Part shown: one piece after another, positions 21,446 to 44,722 of the stretch
How the letters are laid out: the number at the start of each line of letters is the position of its first letter
Numbering within the stretch: position 1 is the stretch's first letter
NCBI RefSeq assembly: GCF_947242115.1
Contig: NC_074728.1
Span: forward strand, 13,872,042-13,936,041
Reading direction: 5' to 3'
DNA length: 64,000 nucleotides
Source of the DNA: Biomphalaria glabrata
Lineage: Eukaryota; Mollusca; Gastropoda; Planorbidae
Program-made: the position numbers and the translations under genes
The notes under the pieces: generated by a model
Seen by the model: the letters and a program-made list of their open reading frames with translations, nothing else
What the model was told of the DNA's origin: nothing
The model's database searches: none

Positions 21446-22059
21446 ATCATTAGTTGTGGATCTACCCATCAGCTGACTTCCAATAAGACAAATTGTAGAG
21501 CTGCACATGTGAGTCAAGTCATTGAGTGTGTGAGTCTCGCTAGAGGACTTCTGGTTCTACACTTCTAGGTCAATGTGTCCTCCACAGTTGTCCACGTCTG
21601 CGGGGCATTGCTGCAAGTATCTCATTCATATCACGGTATATCATTCAAGGAAAACGCATTCAAAGATTTCAAATAGATTCTAAAGGCATCATTAATTAAT
21701 ATTGTTTCCTAGTCAATTCGAAGTATGAACGTCAATCACAAATGCGTGTTTTTTTTTGTTCAACTTAAAAAGAAAGGCGTTGAGCGAAATCAAAAACATG
21801 ATTGATAGTTGACAGAGTTAGACACTCCTCTTTTCCATTACCGACCATTTCAGTTAATCGTCAGGTGTGAAATTCATTTGCTACTTGCAAGACTTATTTA
21901 TATGTCAGTGATCTCGTTAGGTTTCTATGCATTCGATTACTTATAATCCATAGCAATATTTATTTCAAGAATTTTAGAAGCAAAAACAAGAACTTTGGAT
22001 GAAAGTCAATTCTAGCCGATGTTATTTTCTAAACACATTAAAAGGTAAGCTTAAGAAAA

Positions 22060-22107
<48 letters not shown>

Positions 22108-23017
22108 GGCCTATATGGAATAGATAACACAGGCATACTATAAAAAACAAAGTATTTTTACAAAAGTTAAAATAAGGTGTTTTGTGATTTAAAATCTTGC
22201 TGTAAGGTTGATCTAGGTAAAGAAAACATATAATTCTCAAGTGATAGGCGTTTTTTTTTTCTCACTAAGAACTATAGGAAGAACATGTAAATGCGTTTAC
22301 GTAATTGATTAACTAATTTTAAAAGTCGCATCGATTGAGAACAGTATATGACATTGAATGTATGTAACATTATTGTTTCACAGTCTATGATTTATGGATA
22401 TGTTTCTCTCAAATACGATGCAAGTTTTTACCGTTTACATTGTTCTGTTTTTCCCCCTGCATCCTGTGTAAGGCTTTGTCTTCTTTATGTCCTGCTATGC
22501 TTGTTTCTTAACCTTAAGTTTTATCTACTCACAAAAACAATAGGCCTAAGTAAAAAAAAACGAACAAACATAATATGTGTTATATATATCTATTTACACT
22601 TCCAATGTATAAATTAAGACAACTGAATAGTATCTTCATTTTTACATTTGTTTTTTATATTTTGTGTTTCTGCATCTTTTAATTTATCATTGTAAATTAG
22701 AATAAACTAATCAAAATGATTTTTAAAAATACTAATTACCATTTTAAAATATAATTCCTTGCTTCAAGAAATTATATGAAAATCTAACAATCGGATTTAG
22801 TTCAGGTACATACAAGTGTATTTTTAATCTAAAGATATCTTGATGATCTTTTGTATTACTTTTCATATATATAAATATATATATATAAATTCAAAAAAAT
22901 ATTTTCTAGATAAAAATATATTTTCCACATTGCCTGACGTAGATCTATTAATTCTATGCAACTCCTGACAACACCAGGTAGTCTATAGACTGATTGGGTT
23001 TTTCTTTTTCGCGGTAA
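21446..23017. other. Spacer with (CT)n microsatellite
   Basis: (CT)n lies at 22061-22103. The rest is AT-rich. A short frame near 22491 reads like a hydrophobic leader (MSCYACFLTLSFIYS), but no donor site follows, so it is not called an exon. Confidence 0.4.
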
Positions 23018-23375
23018 CACACACTCATACACATATATCTATATTCACACACTCATACACATATATCTATATTCACACACTCATACACATATCTATATTC
23101 ACACACTCATACACATATATCTATATTCACACACTCATACACATATATCTATATTCACACACTCATACACATATATCTATATTCACACACTCATACACAT
23201 ATATCTATATTCACACACTCATACACATATATCTATATTCACACACTCATACACATATATCTATATTCACACACTCATACACATATATCTATATTCACAC
23301 ACTCATACACATATATCTATATTCACACACTCATACACATATATCTATATTCACACACTCATACACATATCTATC
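23018..23375. repeat. 28-bp tandem array, ~13 copies
   Basis: The unit is acacactcatacacatata plus tctatattc, nearly identical between copies. The array stops about 60 bases before the first recognised exon of the sushi gene. Confidence 0.95.
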
Positions 23376-23433
23376 TATGTTCTAGAGTGTCATCAACATA
23401 GACCTACAACTCAGTTTGATGCCGAGGTAACAG

Positions 23434-35192
<11,759 letters not shown>

Positions 35193-35301
35193 GAGAGAAA
35201 CAAAAAACTGACATGTGTCATGAGAAACTATCTGTGTATAAACTTCAAATATTTTTATAAAAATCCTAACAAAATTTTATAACATGTATAACTGGAAGAG
35301 A

Positions 35302-35330
35302 AATAAAAACTATTTTCATTGTTTAATACA
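35302..35330 (+). terminator. Sushi gene poly(A) signal
   Basis: AATAAA at 35302-35307, about 110 bases after the stop, followed by T/G-rich sequence (cattgtttaatacaattgtttgg). Gives a short 3' UTR. Confidence 0.7.
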
Positions 35331-36387
35331 ATTGTTTGGCTTTAAAATACAATTAACTCAACTGTTAGGATGAAATTAATTAAAACACTAACATTTATTA
35401 TCTATCACAGTGGCGTCTCTAGGGGAGTGCGTGCCATACCGGGTGTCACTCAAGTAGAAAAGAAATTGAATCAATGAATCATTGAATATAGATAATAAGA
35501 GCACTGCATTATGGTCCAATACAAGGGAAAAACAATGCTATCTATTTTACAACGGATTAATTAATCTATGAATTGTCCTATAAAATTACTAGCATTACCC
35601 TCCCTTTACGCCCGTTGATTTTTTCCCAGGCTTTTTATTGTTTTTGTATGGCCGTAACACACCCCTCCCCTTTTTTTTTTATTAGCTTCCAATAATCAAG
35701 CCACATTTTAACGATCCCTTTACAATGGAAAAGGACAACAGGTCAGCATTGTGGCAGAGAATCATAGGAAAACGAAACTGGACAAGTGAAGAAAAGTACA
35801 TTTTCAAAAAAGAGGGCAAAAGACTTCAATTTAGATTTTAAAAAAGGATACTTGCTTTATTTTACTACCTAGGACCCTAAATGACGGACTCACACTTGGG
35901 ATAGACACAATAATATGAAAATTTAACCTGTTAATACTTACCTTGTGTCAAGAACAACAAAGCACCTTTCACAATCGACAAGGTAGAGGTTAATTTGATC
36001 TAAATAATGTTTTTTTTTTGTATTTACATTTTCGTCCAAGTACTTTCCCCCAATGCCCACATACTAATGTCTATGTGTTTAAAAGTACACACATTTTCTT
36101 CCTTTTTTTTTCTAAAGAAAAATAGAGCCTATGAAATATTTCAAGAAAGATTTGAGAAGCCACTTCACTAATGTTCGCAATTAGGTGGCTAAACAAATAA
36201 TTAATTTAATTTTGTTATTCCTACAGATATACTTGAAAAAAAAAACAAAAACAAGCACATTTAGAGATCAGACTACGCACTATAAATGACATTAAGATAG
36301 ATTTGTCCCAATCGAATTTTGTTCGATTTCTTTCAATCCAGTTTTTTTAAAGATTAATTCTACTCTATTTTAATTACGTCTTATTGC
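35331..36387. other. Intergenic AT-rich spacer
   Basis: No gene recognised. A short repeat-like start (cagtggcgtctctaggggag) lies at 35409. Confidence 0.4.
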
Positions 36388-36470
36388 GAACACAGGCATG
36401 GGCAGTATAGACGGACTTCTTATGGTCAGACAGTTACGCTGGGCAGACGTTTCTTCAAACTTGGTATTTC
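36388..36470 (+). mobile_element. Tiny LINE ORF2 fragment
   Basis: Reads ANTGMGSIDGLLMVRQLRWAD, the same segment as ANAGMDSIEGFLMVRQLQWVG in the LINE piece at 43.8 kb. Confidence 0.6.
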
Positions 36471-36624
36471 TTTGTTCCAAACATTTATTTCATATTTCCA
36501 CATAGAATCAAGAGTTTGAAAATAGTCTGACATTTTATTTAGGAAGGTGGGGGGGGGGGGGTGTTAGTATGTAGCGTTCCGTTTGTTTGTTTTAGTAGAG
36601 GACTAGATCCTTGATGGGCAGAAC

Positions 36625-36775
36625 GACATGGCTTCAAATTGTTTGAAATGTTTCGAATGTTCTTTCAGACTTGAAGGCAAAGTACATCCTAGACCAAATC
36701 TCCTGAAAGACGACGGACAGGTTCGAACCCAAAACCATCGAGAGAACAGGCCGGCGAGCATCCAACGCACCTAAT
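36625..36775. mobile_element. Candidate SINE-like repeat (family C)
   Basis: It contains ctcctgaaagacgacggacaggttcgaaccc, similar in layout to 50970-51110 (ctcatacaggacggcaagca then ggtttcgaac). The ggttcgaaccc resembles a tRNA box B but is near-palindromic, so orientation is uncertain. Confidence 0.35.
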
Positions 36776-36878
36776 AAATATGCCCACAGCAGGGTGGGGG
36801 GGGGGAAAAGATACTAGAATGAACGAGCCTTAAGCAGCTGTGTGAGGGGGCGTTACAATATGCTTGAAAGTGAACAAA

Positions 36879-37190
36879 AAAAGGGTTGGGTTCCAGATTA
36901 AATACTATGTGTTAGAGCAGTGCGATGCGCAGGATACAAAAAAAGGGTTGGGTTCCGGATTAAATCCTATGTGTTAGAGCAGTGCGATGCGCAGGATACA
37001 AAAAAAAAGGGTTGGGTTCCGGATTAAATACTATGTGTTAGAGCAGTGCGATGCGCAGGATACAAAAAAAGGGTTGGGTTCCGGATTAAATACTATGTGT
37101 TAGAGCAGTGCGATGCGCAGGATACAAAAAAAGGGTTGGGTTCCGGATTAAATACTATGTGTTAGAGCAGTGCGATGCGCAGGATACAAA
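36879..37190. repeat. 62-bp tandem array, 5 copies
   Basis: Five copies of a unit with gggttgggttccggattaaa and gagcagtgcgatgcgcagga. They differ mainly in the length of the A run. Poly-G runs follow at 37203-37256. Confidence 0.95.
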
Positions 37191-37256
37191 AAAAGGAGGA
37201 AGGGGGGGGGGGTCAGAACTGTTAATTGAAAGTGGAAAAGAAAATGGGGGGGGGGG

Positions 37257-39394
37257 TAAAAATACCTGGGAACAAATCCAACGTGTTAAATGCTGTTGTA
37301 AAAATACAAACCAAATTCAAACAGCTAACAATTACTTTTGTTTCTTATTAAACTTTAAAAACAAATCTTACACATTTTGTTGTAGAACTGTAATCAAAAA
37401 CTATATCGGGTTTTCTATTTGTTATTGAAAGTGTATTTTTAGGGGGATCTCTGTCTCATGGTGACCTAACTTTGGTTCTTCTACTTCGGGAAGTTATAAT
37501 TTAACAAAATGTTCAGTTTTTTTAAAATAATTCTGAGTGCATCCATTGTAACACACTACCAAAGTATCATCGTGATTAAGTACAGTCCTTGGCTAGATTT
37601 ATTTTAGGTGATGATCCCATTGTTAAAGTCAAGATTATATTCTATGCTTACATAGTGATAATGGGAATAGGGCAAGGTGTTTATAATTTAAGTAGAAATC
37701 AAAGCACCACCTCAGCACCTATATTTAAACGCACCAATAACTGCCAGAGACTCCAATGCTGACGAAGTCAATAAATAAAAGAAACTGATGTTGTAATAAT
37801 ACAATGTGTGTGTGTGTGTGTTTGGTTGAGTATTTAAATATGTGTTCTTGATTTGAAATTCAAAAAGGCATCGCTTGAAATCGAAGAGAAAGTTTGAGAT
37901 GTGAAATAGCTTCTGCTGTTGAAGGTAAGATTGGTCCTTCACGCTTGAAGTCTAAACGTTTAGATATGAAGAGATATTATAAAGTGTTTAAGAATACATT
38001 TAATGTGCGTGTCTCTTTTATGTCTTAGGAGTCATTGCTAGGCTTTATGAAACAGAACGTTCAATGAGAAAGTGCACGACAAAATTCAGAAACATTTTGT
38101 TCTCTTATCACTTCCTTGAAATGTTATGTACACACACGCTAGAACGCTATATGGTTCTCCATGAAAGGGCAGATACTCTGTCCACAGTTCTCCTGCCAAT
38201 ACAGGTTCCAATAATAACGTTTCTGGTCTTTCTAGTTTGTTTTTTTAAATCTCAAATTTATATTCAATGTTTGCTCAATATTCCACTCTATATTTACGAC
38301 AATGTGTGTTTACTGAGCATTGGTCTACACAATTACACTGAACACGCTCAACACCCTCCCTTACAATGTGTCAATACATCAACCTGTACACATAAACCAT
38401 AATGTGCCTGGGGGGGGGGTGCTCAATTTATATTTCTTTTGGATGTAGACTCTAAAACATTTCCAATATGCAGTGTTACTGAGAAACTGCCCAATTAAAA
38501 ACATCAACAAGGAAGTAGCCAAATGTTTACTCACAAACTTTGACAACACTAACAAAGTATAACGGTGTCTATTTCTTTTTTCAAGCATTTATTTCATTTC
38601 AACAATTACCACAAGCCTTTTAGCTAATAATAAAGTATTTATAGAAATAAGACATTGACCCCCATAAGTCCTAATATTAAATCATTCTTAAAAGTAGGCC
38701 GTTTACCTTTGAGGTATAAGGGAACATAGAACTATTCAGAAACGTCATTAAAAGAATGGGAATTCCCAAAGTCTGGTAACGCCATAAACTTAAACATATA
38801 CCTAGACCTACTTTTGTTACTTGATGACTTGAGTTCAATTCTATGAGTATTCACTTTTTAGGGTGCTTACGGTTTCCCGCTCTTTCATTTTCTTAATTAA
38901 TTTTAGACAAATTGTTGAACGGTTGGATTTATTTCCTTCCAGTAAGAAAATTCCTAACAAATACTTTTCATAATGATTTTCTCTAGGAATTCAAAGTTGG
39001 CATTGACTAAAAATGTCAAGATTACATGATATTTCAAGTTTTATCTTCAAATACCTGTCTGCAGGTTTAAAAGGAACTAAAGAAAGTCTACTATCTACAG
39101 GTATTTTATACATGACAACATTGACAAGATAATTGACTGGCTTAAATTGAATATAAATAGAAGAAAAACGAAGTATAGGCCCTATAGAGATTGACATGTG
39201 TAAATCAATTTTAAAACTCTACTAGGGCATATTATACATAAATATAGATCTACGAAATGGTAGCTGTTCTTAAAGTTTCAACTTGTTATTCAAATCACTT
39301 TGTGCGTTGGTGTAGGAGGGATCACAGAACAATAAATTGCAGCTCCTGTGCATACAAACGGAAATATATATATATGTATATAGTGTGTGCTGCC
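37257..39394. other. Intergenic spacer
   Basis: AT-rich with (TG)n at 37804-37822. A 112-codon open frame at 38064 has no recognised domain and no codon pattern unlike background. No gene called. Confidence 0.4.
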
Positions 39395-40095
39395 AAGGGA
39401 GGTAAATCTGGCCACTGTATTTATTTCCTGTCCATTTATCTTCATGCTTGGGTCCGAGTAGGCTTTACCTGGAGCAGACAAATATAAGAATTCAGTCTTT
39501 TTTGTGTTTACGGCCAAAGTCTGAACATGCTCTTGAAAAGTCACTGAGGATGCTCAACAGATCCTTTTCAGGCATTTAGGGCACAGCTTCAGCAAATAGC
39601 ATGTCCCTGATTATTGCTGATTTAGTTTTTGATTTTGCTTTGAACAGCCTCGGGTTGAATAGGATCCAAGCATTAAGATAATGGACAAGAAATAAATGCA
39701 GAAGACAGATTCACCTCCCTTGGCAGCACACTCTCCAGAAACGGATGAAATGGATGAAATTGACCTGGATATCGCCAAGGCCAGTGCAACCTATGACAGA
39801 CTGTATAAAAACGTTTGGAACAAACGAGGTATCACCACAAGTACTATCGAGTTGTTATCCTCCCTCCATTACTCTATGCCTCAGAAACGTTGACAGCATA
39901 TAGAAAAAATAAAACTGAACCATTTTGACATGATCTGTCTCAGAAAAATACTGAATGTTAAATTGAAAAAATACTTGATTTTGAAGTCCTTAGAAGAGCG
40001 GGCCATGCAAAGAATTCACAAAATCCTGCGATGGGCAGAACACAGTTACATAATGGAAGACCCCCGCATCACTAAACGACTCCTGTATGGCCACT
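39395..40095. mobile_element. LINE fragment with 5' inversion (twin-priming structure)
   Basis: 39395 to ~39670 reads on the minus strand as reverse-transcriptase sequence (SDFSRACSDFGRK, KKTEFLYLSAPGKAYSDPSM, QEINTVARFTSLGST). From ~39690 the plus strand restarts at the same point (EDRFTSLGSTLSRN) and continues DEIDLDIAKASATYDRLYKN, VWNKRGI, LRKILNVK, MQRIHKILRWAEH, RLLYG. The inverted upstream piece attached to the left flank is the outcome expected from twin priming during LINE integration. Contains stops and small frame changes; truncated on the right by another repeat. Confidence 0.8.
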
Positions 40096-40239
40096 AGCGG
40101 ATTCAGAACTTCTGAGGGTGGCGATTTTTTCCCAAATATGATATTTATATATATATATATATCAGAAAAAAAAAGTGGTCTTTTTATAATTAGAGCAATG
40201 TTTCTCAACCTTCGGAAAAAGAAGTCACGTTGATAATCT

Positions 40240-40345
40240 TCTCTTGATAGTTAGGGGGTCTAGGGGAGCGCTGTAAGTTTCTCCAGCGGGGTTCAGGTCG
40301 GAGCCCCTACGCCAAGCCTTTTCTTGCATTCTTCACTGAAGAAAC
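40240..40345. repeat. Interspersed repeat shared with 24.63-24.73 kb
   Basis: ggggtctaggggagcgctgt...ccagcggggttcaggtcgga gcccc... parallels gggatctggggagctctgca...ctagcgcggggcggagcccc at 24659. Family not named; probably the end of a DNA element. Confidence 0.45.
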
Positions 40346-40754
40346 ATATTCTCCTTACATCTACAGCTCATTATTCATTCTATTTAAAAAAGCAGTCCAA
40401 ATTTAGTAAAATAAAGTAACGTGGGGCAAGGGCCGTTACTGAAGTTTGAGTGACTATCGAGATACAAGTAGTGCAAGATAATCTTTATTAGACGTATTTA
40501 TAGTAACATTACTGTGATGTTTAGCGAGACATCTTGTAGTCGGCCAGTTTTGGTCAGAATAAGACGTTAACAAAAACGATGGTTAAACGCTCTTTGGATG
40601 TTCGACTGTTTTGACACGCTCAAAATGTCATTTTTTTTTAGAACTTTTAGAATAATGTTTTTAACTTTTAAAGATTCTAATATGAATTTATATACAATTT
40701 CGCCTGATCCATGTTTTATGAAAACTATTTAAACACAAACGTTTTCCTTTTTAG

Positions 40755-40915
40755 CTTCTTTGTATTTGCAACACTCTCTGCCTGGACACAGCAACGTGGA
40801 GGACAAGGCTCTTCCAAAAACAGGGGACACCCCTCAGAATGTAGATCTGAATGAGTTTTACCTACGTTACACAGAACATTGCAGAGAACTGGAGAAATAT
40901 GGCGCCTACTATTGA
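40755..40915 (+). CDS. Orphan terminal coding exon
   Basis: A strong acceptor (gttttcctttttag, ending 40754) is followed by 52 open codons after a two-base split codon, with a stop at 40913-40915. It encodes SLYLQHSLPGHSNVEDKALP, then KTGDTP, DLNEFYLRYTEHCRELEKYG and AYY. Composition is richer in G+C than the flanks, and the stretch is not repeated elsewhere in the window. It needs an upstream exon ending in phase 1. In the sushi gene only exons 1 and 2 end that way, so it is either an alternative last exon giving a form without the membrane helix, or the end of a separate gene whose other exons were not found. Function unknown. Confidence 0.5.
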
Positions 40916-41104
40916 AATTATATGTCAATTATTATGAAACTTGTGCATGTATGTGGAAGGTCAGCTTAGTAAATGTTTATGCATTTAAAGTAACTGGTTG
41001 GTACTTGTATTTTCTTTTTAAGCATTTTCATATAGTAAACAAAGTCTTTCTATATTTTGTTCAGCTAATTTAGCTAATTCGAAGATTATGTAAAAAAAAA
41101 GAAA

Positions 41105-41372
41105 AGAAAAAAAAATTCCCTTTCAGACCGATCATCTATAGGGCAGATGATATAAAGGTCATCTGTTTCTGTGCTCTACGGTTAACGAGGGTTTCATGTG
41201 GCCAGCACAAAGAACAACTTCCTTTACTTTTCCCCAACTATTGGAGCTGGGTGGACTTATAGGCGCCCGAAGATCTCGCAATTAAAAATCCCAGTTTTTA
41301 CCAGGATTTGAACCCGGGGCCCTAGTTTCAGAAGCCAAGCGCTTTACCGCTAAGCCAATGCGCCTCTAATTA
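41105..41372 (-). mobile_element. tRNA-derived SINE family B, near full length
   Basis: On the minus strand it starts with a tRNA-like head (ggcgcattggcttagcggta...ggttcaaatcctgg: box A and box B at normal spacing). It runs through a body with cattagttgggg-type and gtgctggccacatgaaaccc blocks, and ends ggtctgaaagggaat. This is the best-preserved copy in the window. Confidence 0.8.
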
Positions 41373-41765
41373 GATTATGTAATTTAAATTAAATTTTTAT
41401 GGTAATTAAAAACATTTTTTTCTCCAATTTCTATGACCCCATTATTGTTTTTTGATTTATATTGAATGATAATAGTTCACATTTTGAGTTCAGAATTTTT
41501 ATTGTTTTCATTATTATTGTCTTAGTGAGGTAATAAGATTGGGACTTCATTATTTCTAAAAATATTATTAAAAACATTAATGTTTGACTGTTGTTTTTTA
41601 TTTGTAGTTCACATGTTAGAGTCAGAATGTAGTCTTATTTGTATAGCTCACACATTAGAATTAGACTGTAAACTGCTATTAAGGTTATGGTTAGATTTAT
41701 ACTAGATTTTATAGTCAAGACATACATTCAGAATGTTGTTGTTTTTTTTTGTTATAATAGTGCAA

Positions 41766-41767
<2 letters not shown>

Positions 41768-41846
<79 letters not shown>
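41768..41846. repeat. (TA)n microsatellite
   Basis: About 38 uninterrupted TA units. Confidence 0.95.
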
Positions 41847-42169
41847 GTATGACTCATGTCTTGACTGCTTATTAGAAGTGTGACAACAACCCTCCCTCCC
41901 CGCCATTAGATGTTTCAAGAACTATCCGATGATATTGTAAAACATTGTAAGATCTATTCCATACTTATTTCACAGTTATGTGTATTTAGATCTAAATCTC
42001 ACAAATCAGGCAGCATTTAAAAAAATATCTTAAATCTAGCTGTGTTCATCAATATGTATTCTTAATGACAGAAATGTTTCCTGAATGAACTCACAAAACA
42101 CATGTATACAATACTGTATAACTACAAGGGTGTGTCTATAATGAATGGATTTGTTTAGAGCTACAAAAC

Positions 42170-42175
42170 AATAAA
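42170..42175 (+). terminator. Possible poly(A) signal for the orphan exon
   Basis: AATAAA about 1.25 kb after the stop of the orphan exon. If used, the 3' UTR would include a SINE and a (TA)n run. Weak support. Confidence 0.25.
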
Positions 42176-42404
42176 AATAGATTGAGATCATTTTGGCTTA
42201 ACTTATTTTCTTTTGAATTTGACATTTTTTCTTGTTAGTATAATATACAATCTCACAGGATACTACTAGGATTTGTTTCCCCTACGGTATTTGTGTTTTC
42301 TTGAGAACAATGACCAACACAAATTCTAATTAGCTTACATTTCACTAACCCCCTTCTCTTCTACTTACTAATGTGATGTAGAGTAACGTGTATTATGCAC
42401 TTTA

Positions 42405-42815
42405 AGTTAACTAGAGACTCTAAGTCTACTTAACACTCAAGTCTACTTAACACTCAAGTCAAGTCTACTTAACACTCAAGTCTACTTAACACTCTAAGTT
42501 ACTGAAACTCTAAGTCTATTAGGAACTCTAAATCTACTAAACACTCAAAGTCTACTTAACACTATATGTAGCCTACTCAACGCTGTAAGATACTTAAACG
42601 CTGTAAGTCTATTAAACATTCTAAGTCTACTATACACTCTAAGTTTACTAAACACTCTGTCTACTAAGCTCTAAATCTACTAAATACTCTGTCTACTAAA
42701 GACTATAAGTCTACTAAACACTCTAAGTCTACTAAAAAGTCTACTAAACACTCTAAGTCTACTAAAAAGTCTACTAAACACTCTAAGTCTACTAAAAAGT
42801 CTACTAAACACTGAA
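42405..42815. repeat. Degenerate ~18-bp tandem repeat
   Basis: Units of the type cactctaagtctactaaa with many small length changes. The right end has three regular copies of a 35-base higher-order unit (aagtctactaaacactctaa...). Confidence 0.85.
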
Positions 42816-43301
42816 CTTTACCCATAGTCATTTTAGGTATTTTAGTTTTTAGAAGTAACTCCTACATTTCCAGCCATTTCAACAGACTTCACTGATACGT
42901 TTGTGCAGGGAACTGGAGTGCATTGTGTTACATAGTAAAGGCATTAGATCCAGACAAACAACATGCTTCACTACAACACATTATTTCTCCCACAATCATT
43001 ATCAGATCAAGTCGAGACTTTACACATTTGTTTATTGTACTTTACAAAACACGAATCAATCAAATTGTTCATTATTAGCAATGAGTTATTTTGTTTTGTA
43101 TCAAATAGGGAAGTAAATATTACTTTAATGAGAGATGTGACTGTGACTATATATATGGAGTTATTCCCCTTATATTGTTCCGTCTTTTTCTCCCAGTTCC
43201 CAGTCTCGGATCAAGTGGAAATTGTGCACAACAATTCATAGTCGATCACTTTACAGGAATCAAGCAATAAATTAACCAATTATTTAATCAATTAGTGGAA
43301 A

Positions 43302-44466
43302 ATATCAGGTGACCGAGCCTCGCTCGAATTGATAATTTGTTAAGGAAGGATATATACCCTAAGTCATTTTGGGAATATTGTTGTAATTACGAAAATGAAC
43401 GATCGGGTAAAGACTATCAATCCGAAGAGTTGCTTTTTCGTTCTGTCAGTTCTCAATGTAATTGTACATGGCGATTAGAATAGAAAGTCCCCTCAACAGT
43501 AGGCCTATAGAAAACCACAGCTCACGTATTAACATTTTACATTGCTTCTTTCGCGTTAAACTATTGGGCTATTATAAGCTTGGAAGAAAGTCTTTGCAGT
43601 GTAACTTCTAAAATGGTTACTTTCTGACATTTAATATTGCAATTAATATATTCATTATGGCTCTGAGACATTGATACTTTACAGAAAACAACTAAGACTT
43701 CTTGAGTGCTTTCACCAAAGATGATTGCGCTCCATCATGGACATACGGTGGCAGGACCGCACTACAAAAAGCGACGTCCTTGCCAACGCCGGTATGGACA
43801 GTATAGAGGGATTTCTTATGGTCCGACAGTTGCAATGGGTAGGGCACGTATCCCGTATGGGAGACGAACGAATGCCAAAGACAGTCTTTTTTTTTTTGTG
43901 AGCTAAAAGGTGGTCGGCATAATAGAGGTGCCCCACTGAAGCGCTTCAAATACCAGCTTATTCGTCAACTTTTCTTGGCTGACATAGAAGAGAGCAGCTG
44001 GTTGTATGCGGCCTCCAAATGAGACAGCTGGAGGTCACTCACGAAGGCCGCGGGATACACATTTGAGACCAAAAGAAAATCTGCTGCCGTGGACAAACGC
44101 AGACGGCGAAAAGAAAATCTAAATCGACCACCTGCGGACAATTGTTATTTTTGGCAATCTTTTTTTTTTAGTAAGCTGAAAAGGTTGTCGGAGTAACAGA
44201 GATGCCTCACAATAACGCTTCTTTAGAACACTAACGCGATGTTTTTAAGTCTCTTAGGAAAAAATGCGCTATTTTACTTTTTACTTTGTTACTAGGTGCA
44301 CGTACAATTACATAGAGAACTGACAGAACGAACAAGCAACTCTTCGGATTGATAGTCTTTACCCGATCGTTCATTTTCGTAATTACAACAATATTCCCAA
44401 AATGACTTCGGGTATATATCCTTCCTTAACAAATTATTCATCCGAGCGAGGCTCGGTCACCTGATA
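43302..44466. mobile_element. Young DNA element with ~170-bp terminal inverted repeats and LINE insert
   Basis: Inverted repeats 43302-43472 and 44294-44466 begin atatcaggtgaccgagcctc and differ at only about six positions, so the copy is recent. The ends lie next to TA, as in Tc1/mariner-like elements, but this is not proven. The interior lacks transposase. Instead 43650-44150 carries a LINE ORF2 C-terminus in the plus direction (DIRWQDRTTKSDVLANAGMD, FLMVRQLQWVGHVSRMGDER, LTKAAGYTFETKRKS). Confidence 0.7.
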
Positions 44467-44722
44467 TTATATAAATATACATACATACATACATACAAGA
44501 ATTGCTCGCTTAAGAGTATAGGATATAGACAATATGGCGGCTTATTCCTGCACTATTGAGTTATACAGCAGTGATATTATATTTCTTCCACTTAAATAAG
44601 CTTTGTTTATTTTTTTTTCTATTGGAGGGTACTTTTACTATTTATTTTGTTTGTTTTCAATAACAAAAATATAAAACTTCGTAGCTGTCTAAAATTACTT
44701 TGGCAAGTTCGTAATAAGTGAT

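Noticed and set aside
22348-22617. Possible signal-peptide exon for the sushi gene
   Set aside because: A hydrophobic stretch is present but no donor site in the right phase follows it.
38064-38402. 112-codon frame as a gene
   Set aside because: No recognisable domain, splice context or conservation cue; AT-rich background.
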